NCBI RefSeq assembly: GCF_000737515.1
Contig: NZ_CP006588.1
Location: forward strand, 1-64,000
Origin: Hymenobacter sp. APR13
Lineage (GTDB): Bacteria > Bacteroidota > Bacteroidia > Cytophagales > Hymenobacteraceae
Direction: 5' to 3'
Length of the DNA stretch: 64,000 nt
Both the position numbers and the translations under genes were made by a program. Under the pieces are notes generated by a model. That model saw only the letters and a program-made list of their open reading frames with translations, ran no database searches and was not told the origin of the DNA. This document shows positions 44,201 to 51,024 of the stretch, piece after piece (position 1 is the first letter of the stretch; each line of letters begins with the position of its first letter).

Positions 44201-44513
44201 GGAGCGCCTGGTGCCCGTGCTGATGACGGCGCTGGTAGCGGCCCTGGCCCTGGTGCCGCTCACGCTGGCCAAGGACGCCCCGGGCAAGGAAATCCTCTAC
44301 CCGGTGGCCACCGTCATCCTCGGAGGGCTGCTCTCGTCCACCTTTCTCGACATCATCGTCACGCCCGTGGTGTTCTGGCTGGTAGGGGAGAAGGCCTTGA
44401 CCCAGTATTTCGCCGCCCATCGGGAAGTAGGCCTGGATGAGCACCCGCAGGAACTGGATGCGCAGCCGCTCACGCCCCCGGGCGATCAGACCGATTTGTC
44501 CCCGGCCCTGTAG
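41292..44513 (+). CDS. cusA: Heavy-metal efflux RND permease (CusA/CzcA-like)
   Basis: A 1073-residue inner-membrane proton-driven pump. MLDQIIRFALQNRLLMLAFALGLL is the first membrane segment; QLPVDVLPDLDRPRV and the periplasmic porter domain follow. The TM4 segment GLAIAIGELVDDAIVDVENVY carries the essential acidic residues (Asp 403/404). The repeat after about residue 870 is typical. It is of the heavy-metal (HME) class, with Cu/Ag or Co/Zn/Cd possible; copper is favoured by the neighbours. The AraC gene begins 10 bp after its stop. Confidence 0.93.
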   Translation: MLDQIIRFALQNRLLMLAFALGLLIAGTYTAGQLPVDVLPDLDRPRVTVFLEAPGMAPEEVEALVTLPVETALNGATGVSAVRSNSAIGLGMVFVEFDYGTDIFTARQIVSEKLQTTGEQLPQGVTPVLGPISSVMGQIMLVGLTGGKQTNAADLRTLANYTVRQRLLSIPGVAQVIPIGGDNLQYQVLLDMPRLNATGLTVNQVEEALRQSNLNTTGNFFDRNGSEVLIRNLGRLRSVKDIENIIVGYRDQSPVRVADVANVEFGARFKRGDGSVNGKPAVILSIEKQPGAATVGLTQAVEKALVELKPSLPKDVQVNTRLFKQSEFIDSSITNVEEALRDGAILVVIVLFAFLLNVRTTFISLVAIPLSLLVTALVFRLAGISINTMTLGGLAIAIGELVDDAIVDVENVYRRLRENRQRATPQPVLKVIYAASSEVRNSIVYATIIVVLVFLPLFALEGMEGRIFAPLGIAYITSIVASLFVSLTVTPVLCYYLLPKMKQMDHPETDGPLVRWLKKKDTRLLTWGLTHPKLILTSTALLFVMAAAMVPFFGTEFLPPFNEGSLTVNFSAPAGTSLTESNRLGTLGEEQMLKIPEVAYTARRTGRAELDEHAESVNNSEIEVAFKTEEELEKEGKTMRSRDEILADMRQKLSLITGVNVNIGQPISHRLDHLLSGVRAQVAIKVFGNDLLELRRYANEIRTAAGTVPGVVDLQVEKQVQIPQLLIRPKDDALRAYGMARGEVVRDLETLFQGAVVSQMLDGQKRFDLVVKLPEAQRNDIAAIGQTRIETPTGAMIPVSQVADVIYEPGPNTVNHENTQRRITISLNVAERDLGSTVKEIQAKVSQQVKLPAGYYLTYGGQFESQQSASQKILWLSLFSLAGIFLVLYSHFKSTYMVGQIMLNIPLALIGSVVAVLLTGSTFSIASLVGFITLTGIASRNGIMMISHYIHLVEHEGETFGKKMIVRGSLERLVPVLMTALVAALALVPLTLAKDAPGKEILYPVATVILGGLLSSTFLDIIVTPVVFWLVGEKALTQYFAAHREVGLDEHPQELDAQPLTPPGDQTDLSPAL

Positions 44514-44523
44514 CCCTTGTCCC

Positions 44524-45120
44524 ATGGCCTCCACGCTCCTGTATGTCCGGCATATGGTCTGCTCAAAGTGCATCCTGGTAGTGCGCGAACTCCTCGTGGA
44601 GTTGGGCCTGGTGCCGTTACGCGTGGAACTGGGGGAAGTGGAACTGCTGGGCACCCAGCAGGTCATTGACTGGGCCCGACTGCAGCAGCGTCTGGAAGCG
44701 GAAGGCTTTGCCTTGCTCGACCGGCTCTCCCCCCAGCAGCGCCTCGTAGTGCAAATCAAGGAAGTAATTGCCGAGCTGCTGCGTAAGGAGCCCGCCGCGC
44801 TACGTAGCGGACACTTCTCCCGACTGCTGAGCGAGCGCCTGCAGCGACGCTTTGCTTACCTGAGCGACGTGTTTTCGGCCACTGAAGGACTGAGCCTGGA
44901 ACAGTACGTCATCCGGCAGCGCGTGGAAGAGGCCCGGTGCCTGCTGCGGGATGGTACGCTGCCCGTGGGGCGCATTGCTACAGTACTGGGATTTAGCAAT
45001 CTGGGCCACCTCTCCAGGCAGTTTCAGCGCGCAACGGGGCTTTCTCCCAGCGAGTACCGCCGCCAGTGCCTTCTGCAGGCTTCCGTCGCTACACTTTCTG
45101 ATTCGGGTGCAAGCGGCTAA
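44524..45120 (+). CDS. HMA-AraC fusion regulator, second copy
   Basis: A 198-residue regulator with an N-terminal HMA-like segment (LLYVRHMVCSKCILVV, Cys 13 and 16) and a C-terminal AraC HTH (VGRIATVLGFSNLGHLSRQFQRATGLSPSEYRR). It parallels the protein at 30522-31157 in layout. The start at ATG 44524 follows the RND stop by 10 bp, so it is the last gene of the pump operon. It probably senses Cu or Ag with the CxxC and activates local promoters. Confidence 0.8.
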   Translation: MASTLLYVRHMVCSKCILVVRELLVELGLVPLRVELGEVELLGTQQVIDWARLQQRLEAEGFALLDRLSPQQRLVVQIKEVIAELLRKEPAALRSGHFSRLLSERLQRRFAYLSDVFSATEGLSLEQYVIRQRVEEARCLLRDGTLPVGRIATVLGFSNLGHLSRQFQRATGLSPSEYRRQCLLQASVATLSDSGASG

Positions 45121-45260
45121 GGCCTTGTAGGGTTCGGGTTCTTGCTAAAATAGCACCTTGACGGGGTAAGCCGAGAAAGCGGCTTGCAAAAGTGGAGCCG
45201 AGTAAATTATGCAGGTAATCGGCTTTAATCGTGCACAACTACTGGCTGCACGGCAAGTAT

Positions 45261-45295
45261 ATACTGGAAATTATTCATCCTTAACCTTCCAGTAT
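45261..45295 (+). promoter_or_regulatory. Copper-motif site C, inverted repeat before csp
   Basis: ACTGGAAATTATT (45263-45275) points towards the csp gene. A perfect 9-bp inverted repeat ATACTGGAA/TTCCAGTAT (45261-45269, 45287-45295) encloses it and reaches to within 1 bp of the start codon. An operator is likely. Confidence 0.5.
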
Positions 45296-45296
45296 C

Positions 45297-45632
45297 ATGC
45301 ACACTCAAAACCAGAACCTGCTCGACGCCCTCAATGCCTGCATCGCCTCGTGCGAACACTGCGCTACCGCCTGCCTGCAAGAGCAGGATGTGCGCATGAT
45401 GGTCCGCTGTATTAGCCTGGACCGGGACTGTGCCGACATCTGCGCCCTCACCGCTCGTCTGCTGGCCCGCGGCTCTGAGCACGCCCAGCACCTGCTGCGC
45501 GAGTGCGCCGAAATCTGCAAGGCCTGTGGTGACGAATGCGAAAAGCACGGCGCGCATATGCAGCACTGCCGGGAGTGCGCGGAAGCCTGCCGCCGCTGCG
45601 AGCAGGCCTGCCGTCAAGGTTTGAACGCCTAG
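45297..45632 (+). CDS. Four-helix-bundle copper-storage-like protein (Csp)
   Basis: A 111-residue protein with 16 Cys in helical spacing: CIASCEHCATAC, CADICA, CAEICKACGDECEKHG, CRECAEACRRCEQAC. This is the pattern of Csp-type copper-storage proteins, in which the helical bundle core is lined by Cys that bind many Cu(I) ions. No signal peptide, so a cytosolic store. The gene is preceded by an inverted repeat and followed by a strong terminator; it is probably expressed alone. Confidence 0.9.
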   Translation: MHTQNQNLLDALNACIASCEHCATACLQEQDVRMMVRCISLDRDCADICALTARLLARGSEHAQHLLRECAEICKACGDECEKHGAHMQHCRECAEACRRCEQACRQGLNA

Positions 45633-45646
45633 ACTACCTGACACCA

Positions 45647-45681
45647 AAAAAGCCAGCTCATGTGAATTGAGCTGGCTTTTT
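45647..45681. terminator. Rho-independent terminator after csp
   Basis: A perfect 14-bp stem (45647-45660 with 45668-45681), 7-nt loop, flanked by A and T runs on both sides, so it can act in both directions. Confidence 0.85.
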
Positions 45682-46251
45682 GCATTTGTATGAGTGTAAT
45701 GTTGCAAGCAATAAACCCGATAGTACATTTCTTACTATTTGACGGGATTTTACCTTTGAACTAATCACGCGGTGCCCTAATACCTGTAGCGGCTCACCCC
45801 CTTCCCAGACTTGCCCGATACTGCGCAGCCCCGCTGTTAGCTCTTTACGGAGACCAGTGCGGTGACTTGAATGGGACGATCTCCCAAGAATCAGCAACTG
45901 GCTCAGCTTCTTATCTGCTCGCTTTTCATCTGCTCGCTTTTCATCTGCTCGCTTTTCATCTGCTCGCTTTGCCACTTAGAGCATGGTCTACAGATGTAAA
46001 CGCCACTTCTCCCATGGTTTGTGCTCATAATTCGGAGTTTGGGTGTGGCATGCCTGGCAGTAGTGACCCGTGCATTATCCTTCTCTTACCTGCCACTGCC
46101 CGATAGGTGGTAATGTCGGGGCGCGCACGCTTGGCTGAAAGCTTACTGATTTTCGATGACTGCCTTTTACCTCTTACCCTTATCACGACAATCGTGTGGG
46201 TATTCTACAAAAAGTAGTGTAGCGGTTTCCCCGACTCTTTCTCCACGATAC
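45682..46251. other. Non-coding spacer with tandem repeat
   Basis: 570 bp with no gene I can support. The plus and minus frames here are short; the minus frame starting at 45975 only translates the tandem repeat as KRADE units. Apart from the repeat and a CTACAAAAAGTAG-type palindrome near 46205 I see nothing. Confidence 0.5.
45912..45970. repeat. Tandem repeat, four 15-bp units
   Basis: Four consecutive copies of CATCTGCTCGCTTTT (the first with T for C at position 1 and the last without its final T), directly adjacent, between the csp and amylase genes. Confidence 0.9.
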
Positions 46252-49089
46252 ATGAAAAATTTCCTGCTCTTAGCTTGGCTGTTGGTGCTGACTGGTGTTG
46301 TGCGGGCCCAGGTGGTCTCAACCGCTCCGGCTTTCTTTGCGGCGACTGACCCAGTTACTCTGTCCTTTGATGCCACGCAAGGCAACCAGGGCCTGAACAA
46401 CTTTACCGGTGACGTGTACGCTCACATCGGGGTTATCACTAACCTTAGCGCTTCACCTTCGGATTGGAGGTATGTGAAATTTACCAATTTTACCGCTCCT
46501 GACCCCTCGGTGCTGCTTACCTGCACCGGCCCTAATACCTACGCGTTAAGCATCACGCCCAGCGTGCGGGCCTGGTTCAACGTGCCGGCCGCCGAGCAGG
46601 TTCTGAAGTTGGCCATGGTGTTTCGCAACGCCGCCGGCACCCAGGTCGGCCGGGCCACCGGTGGGGCTGATATCTTCGTGGACGTAAGCCAGAGCAGCGC
46701 CCTGGCCGTGCGCCTTACTGCCCCAGCAACGGGTCAGAACCCCATCTTTATCAGCTCGGGGGCACCGGTGAACGTGGCGGGTGTCGCCTCTCAGGCCGCG
46801 ACTCTAACGCTGCGTCTTAATGGCACCCAGGTCGGCCAGCAATCCAATGCCACGAGCTTTACCGGCAGCGTGACGCCCACCCGGGCGGGCCGCAACGTCA
46901 TCCGCCTCACAGCTACCCTGGGCACCACGTCCGTGTCGGACTCGGCCATTGTGTACGTGCGCCCGGTTGTAACCACGGCCGCCCTGCCCGCCGGCGTACG
47001 CGACGGCATCAACTACTTGGCTGGGGGAGCTTCCGCCGTGCTGGTGCTCACGGCCCCGGGCAAACAGTTCGTGTACGCCCTCGGCGAGTTCAACAACTGG
47101 CAGCCCGACCAGCCGGCCTACATGAACCAGACGCCCGACGGCAACCAGTGGTGGGTGCAGCTCAACGGCCTGACGCCGGGGCGCGAATACGCCTACCAGT
47201 ACCTGGTGGATGGCAGCCTGCGCGTGGCCGACCCGTACGCTGAGAAAGTGCTCGACCCCAATAACGACCGCTTCATTCCGGCCGTAACCTTCCCCAACCT
47301 AAAGGCTTACCCCACGGGCCAGACCTCGGGCATCGTGTCGGTGCTGCAAACCAATCAGCCGGCGTACACCTGGCAGGTGCCTACCTTTCAGAAGCCGGCA
47401 AAAAGCAAGCTGGTCATCTATAAGCTGCTGGTACGCGACTTCATGGCCCGCCACGACTACCAGACCCTGGTGGACACGTTAGGCTACCTGCAGCGCCTCG
47501 GGGTCAACGTCATCGAGTTGTTGCCGGTGGGCGAGTTCGAGGGCAACGAGTCGTGGGGCTACAACCCCTCCTTTCACCTGGCCCCCGACAAGTACTACGG
47601 CCCCAAGAACGAACTCAAGCGCTTCATCGATTCCGCCCACGCCCGCGGCATCGCCGTGACGCTGGATATGGTGCTCAACCACGCCTTTGGCCAGAACCCG
47701 ATGGTGCAACTGTACTTCGACGGGGCAGCCGGCAAGCCGGCCGCGAACTCACCCTGGTTTAATGCTGACGCCACGCACCCCTTCAACGTGGGGTACGACT
47801 TCAACCATGAAAGCGCTTTCACCAAAACGTACGCCAAACGGGTGATGGAATTCTGGCTGCAGGAATATCACCTGGATGGATACCGCTTCGATCTGTCCAA
47901 AGGCTTCACCCAGACCGTTTCCGGCACCAACGTGGGTCAGTGGAGCCAGTACGACCAGTCCCGGGTGAACATCTGGATGGAGTACAACAATTTCATTAAA
48001 ACAGTGGACCCGAATGCGTTCGTTATTCTGGAGCACTTTGCCGATAATACCGAAGAACGGGTGCTGGCCAACGCGGGCATGCTGCTGTGGGGCAACCTTA
48101 ACTACAACTACAACGAGGCTACCATGGGCTTTCTGCCCAACTCCAACTTCAGCGGGGGCTACTACGGCAGCACCGCCCAGGGTGGCCGCGGCTGGGCGCA
48201 GCCGGGCCTGGTGACCTACATGGAAAGCCACGACGAGGAGCGGCTGATGTACCGCAACCTCACCTTTGGCAACCAATCCAACCCCGCCCACAACGTGCGC
48301 GACCTCACCACTGCTCTGGCCCGCAACGAGGCCGCGGCCGCGTTTTTCTTCACCGTACCAGGCCCCAAGATGCTGTGGCAGTTTGGCGAGCTGGGCTACG
48401 AGGTGAGCATCGACTTCAACGGGCGCACCGGCAATAAGCCTATCCGCTGGAACTACTACCAGGAACCCGCCCGCCGTAAGCTCTACGACACCTACCGGGC
48501 GCTGATAGCCCTGAAGAAGAGTCAGGCCGTGTTCGACAACCCCACCAGCTATACCCAACAGCTGGCCGGCGCGGGCAAATCCATCCACCTGGGCGATGCC
48601 ACGCAGCAAGTGACCGTTCTGGGCAACTTCGACGTGACCAGTATCACCATTGACCCAGCCTTTCAACGGCCCGGCAAGTGGTACAACTACCTCAGCGGCG
48701 ACAGTATTACCGTGACCAACGTGAATGCCCAACTAAACCTGCAGCCCGGGGAGTACCGCGTGTACACCACGCAGCGGGTGCGGCGTGCCGGTATAGTGCT
48801 CAGCACCAGGGGGGCGCAACAAGGCACCGCGCTGAACTTGAGCGTCGCCCCGAACCCGGCCGGTACTCGGGCCACCGTGCGACTGACTACGCCTGTTACG
48901 GCCCCGGTGACGGTGAGCGTACGTAACCTGCTCGGCGGTGAAGTACACCGGGTACAGTTGTCCCCGCGTCCTGCCGGCACGGTCGTGGAAATACCGCTGA
49001 AACTCGATAGTTTGTCGGCTGGAGTATACTTAGTTAACGTGGTAAGCGGTAACCTTACGGCCACTACGCGACTTTTGATCCAACCCTAA
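46252..49089 (+). CDS. Secreted alpha-amylase (GH13) with T9SS sorting domain
   Basis: A 945-residue enzyme that hydrolyses alpha-1,4-glucans. A signal peptide (MKNFLLLAWLLVLTGVVRAQ) is followed by a beta-sandwich N-terminal part, an Ig-like bacterial module and a CBM48-like block (VYALGEFNNWQPDQ). The GH13 barrel has VTLDMVLNHAFGQ, GYRFDLSKGF (nucleophile Asp 547), FVILEHFAD (acid Glu 594) and MESHDEERL (Asp 661). The last 80 residues (VAPNPAGTRATVRL to TRLLIQP) are a type IX secretion sorting domain. It is out of place in a metal island and is probably cargo picked up from the chromosome. Confidence 0.93.
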   Translation: MKNFLLLAWLLVLTGVVRAQVVSTAPAFFAATDPVTLSFDATQGNQGLNNFTGDVYAHIGVITNLSASPSDWRYVKFTNFTAPDPSVLLTCTGPNTYALSITPSVRAWFNVPAAEQVLKLAMVFRNAAGTQVGRATGGADIFVDVSQSSALAVRLTAPATGQNPIFISSGAPVNVAGVASQAATLTLRLNGTQVGQQSNATSFTGSVTPTRAGRNVIRLTATLGTTSVSDSAIVYVRPVVTTAALPAGVRDGINYLAGGASAVLVLTAPGKQFVYALGEFNNWQPDQPAYMNQTPDGNQWWVQLNGLTPGREYAYQYLVDGSLRVADPYAEKVLDPNNDRFIPAVTFPNLKAYPTGQTSGIVSVLQTNQPAYTWQVPTFQKPAKSKLVIYKLLVRDFMARHDYQTLVDTLGYLQRLGVNVIELLPVGEFEGNESWGYNPSFHLAPDKYYGPKNELKRFIDSAHARGIAVTLDMVLNHAFGQNPMVQLYFDGAAGKPAANSPWFNADATHPFNVGYDFNHESAFTKTYAKRVMEFWLQEYHLDGYRFDLSKGFTQTVSGTNVGQWSQYDQSRVNIWMEYNNFIKTVDPNAFVILEHFADNTEERVLANAGMLLWGNLNYNYNEATMGFLPNSNFSGGYYGSTAQGGRGWAQPGLVTYMESHDEERLMYRNLTFGNQSNPAHNVRDLTTALARNEAAAAFFFTVPGPKMLWQFGELGYEVSIDFNGRTGNKPIRWNYYQEPARRKLYDTYRALIALKKSQAVFDNPTSYTQQLAGAGKSIHLGDATQQVTVLGNFDVTSITIDPAFQRPGKWYNYLSGDSITVTNVNAQLNLQPGEYRVYTTQRVRRAGIVLSTRGAQQGTALNLSVAPNPAGTRATVRLTTPVTAPVTVSVRNLLGGEVHRVQLSPRPAGTVVEIPLKLDSLSAGVYLVNVVSGNLTATTRLLIQP

Positions 49090-49344
49090 CAAACAGGCTT
49101 TTCTACTACCTTATGGAATGACCATCACAATTTGGTGGCACTGTTCGTAGGGGATTAAACTAGACTCACGGGGCTGAAAAGACTCCAACTACTTGATCCT
49201 AACGAAATAGTTCATGGTATGAACTCTCCTGCAAATCATATAAGCCCGAAGCGCAATTCTATACCCCTGGCGCCGCACTGGAGTCTATTTTTGTGCGTTG
49301 TACACCCAGTACCGACTAGCTCGGCGACCTTACTTCTTCTTCCC

Positions 49345-49554
49345 ATGAAAACTCTGCAATTCAAGACCAACATTAACTGCGGCGGCTGCATTAAAGCCGT
49401 TACGCCGACCCTGAACCAAGAAGCTGGCGTGGGTAACTGGCAAGTGGACACGACTAGCCCCGACAAGATTCTCACCGTCACCTCCGACCAGCTCACGGCG
49501 GAGCAAGTGGTTCAGGCCGTTGAGAAAGCCGGCTTTAACATTGCGGCTGCTTAA
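49345..49554 (+). CDS. Small HMA-domain protein, second copy
   Basis: A 69-residue HMA protein (MKTLQFKTNINCGGCIKAV, metal site CGGC). It is a close paralogue of the protein at 16149-16355 and probably a metallochaperone. The ATG at 49345 is preferred; the longer frame adds an unrelated Pro/Ser-rich stretch. A terminator follows the stop by 23 bp. Confidence 0.8.
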   Translation: MKTLQFKTNINCGGCIKAVTPTLNQEAGVGNWQVDTTSPDKILTVTSDQLTAEQVVQAVEKAGFNIAAA

Positions 49555-49576
49555 GCGCCTTCGTTGTCTGCACGTA

Positions 49577-49604
49577 AAACGCCCGGTTCTGCCGGGCGTT
49601 TTTG
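49577..49604 (+). terminator. Rho-independent terminator
   Basis: A 10-bp stem AAACGCCCGG/CCGGGCGTTT (49577-49586, 49592-49601) followed by TTT, right after the small HMA gene. Confidence 0.8.
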
Positions 49605-49623
49605 GTTTTCAGGGTGCCTAGCA

Positions 49624-49645
49624 CTGGAAAGCATGGAAATTATGT
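49624..49645 (+). promoter_or_regulatory. Copper-motif site D
   Basis: CTGGAAA at 49624 is followed 10 bp later by ATGGAAATTATGTA (49633-49646), both pointing towards the DUF2231/multicopper oxidase operon 230 bp downstream. Thirteen bases (TGGAAATTATGTA) are identical to site E. Confidence 0.45.
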
Positions 49646-49874
49646 AGGCTGCGCGCGCAATAGCAGCAAACACGCCCCCACCCACTCTGCGTAAAGCGAA
49701 CCGCCGGTCACGTCCTGCTAGCCTGCTGGCACAGCAACACGACTTCTCTGATTTGCTTCGTCGTGGCCGGGAAAAAGCGGCGCTGCACTACCGGAAAATG
49801 TTGCGGCGCCGGGAATCCGGAAAGGGCTCCGCTCTTTCGGCGGTTTTCTGCTGTTCAATTCTTTGCCTGCCTCT

Positions 49875-51017
49875 ATGTTCTCAGATTTTCCCAACCTGCA
49901 CCCCCTGGTGGTGCATCTACCTATTGTCCTGCTGCTGCTCAGCGCGGGCCTGCAGGCGCTGAACGTGTACAAGGACTGGCCACCGGTGAAGTGGATTACC
50001 ATGGCCGTGATGGCCGGCGGCTTTCTGGGAGCTCTGGCCGCCAGCACCGTGTTTCATGCCATGCCCATGGGTCTGGCACCCCGGGCCGCCGCCGTTTTTG
50101 AAGCCCACGAAAAGTTCGCGGGCTACACCCTGTGGCTTTCCGGCATTACCTTGCTGCTGACCGGTGTCGGCACGTTTTTCAAGATTCAGCGGCGGGCCTA
50201 CGAAATCCTGGTGCTGGTGTTGGCCATAGCCACGGCCGGGGTATTGTCGGTGGCTGGGCACCGTGGGGCGCAGCTGGTGTACGTCGAGGGCGTGGGGCCG
50301 CAGGGCCGCCTGCTCGATAAAAGCCACGGCCATGGGGGCGGGGAAGCCATGCCCGCTATGGAGATGGAGGCCGATACGCACAACGAGGCGGCAGGGGGCA
50401 ACGACCACAACGCGAACCAGGCTCCCGCTTCACCCAACCCACTCGCGGCCCCGGGTTCTGCTGATATGCCCGGCATGGACATGAACGGGCCCGCCTCCAC
50501 CAGCAAGGACAGCCGCACGGCCCCGGGCGCGATGGACAACAGGGCTATGCCCGGCCGCCAGCCGGCTGGTCCGCCAGCCCCCGCTAACAGCACCATGCCG
50601 GACATGCCGGGCATGCGCATGCCCGCTGAAAAGAGGAGTCAGCCCATGCCCGCGGGCATGGATAGGAGCCGCCCGGCCCGGCAGAAACCCATGAACGATA
50701 TGCCCGGGATGGAGAATATGCCCGGCATGAGCCCGCCGAAACCAGGCGCCATAAAGCCAGCCAAAGCCCCATCCGGCATGGCGGGCATGGGCACTATGGC
50801 CGATATGCCGGGCATGAAGGCGCCGGGTTCAAAGCAGCCCAAGCAAGCCACGCCGCCAATGGACAACATGAGCGATATGCCCGGTATGGAAAAAGGCCAG
50901 CCCATGCCCGCCATGGGCCCGATGCCGGGCATGCGCATGCCCACCAACCCCCTGGACAAGTTCCGCTTCGAGGACAACAACCCCGCCCGTAACAAACCCA
51001 AGCATGCTAACCAGTAG
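49875..51017 (+). CDS. DUF2231 membrane protein with Met-rich copper-binding tail
   Basis: A 380-residue protein from ATG 49875 (MFSDFPNLHPLVVHLPIVLLLL). Four membrane segments form the DUF2231 domain (first 150 residues). The remaining 220 residues are low-complexity with many MPGM and MPAM units (DMPGMRMPAEK, NDMPGMENMPGM, GPMPGMRMP), reaching a very high Met content. Such tails bind Cu(I) in the periplasm, as in PcoA/CopA-like proteins. The stop is 7 bp before the multicopper oxidase start, so the two are an operon. Confidence 0.8.
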   Translation: MFSDFPNLHPLVVHLPIVLLLLSAGLQALNVYKDWPPVKWITMAVMAGGFLGALAASTVFHAMPMGLAPRAAAVFEAHEKFAGYTLWLSGITLLLTGVGTFFKIQRRAYEILVLVLAIATAGVLSVAGHRGAQLVYVEGVGPQGRLLDKSHGHGGGEAMPAMEMEADTHNEAAGGNDHNANQAPASPNPLAAPGSADMPGMDMNGPASTSKDSRTAPGAMDNRAMPGRQPAGPPAPANSTMPDMPGMRMPAEKRSQPMPAGMDRSRPARQKPMNDMPGMENMPGMSPPKPGAIKPAKAPSGMAGMGTMADMPGMKAPGSKQPKQATPPMDNMSDMPGMEKGQPMPAMGPMPGMRMPTNPLDKFRFEDNNPARNKPKHANQ

Positions 51018-51024
51018 CGACCCG

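Noticed and set aside
45658..45975. 105-aa minus-strand frame with KRADE repeats
   Set aside because: Made by the 15-bp tandem repeat and runs through the csp terminator; no other protein-like sequence.
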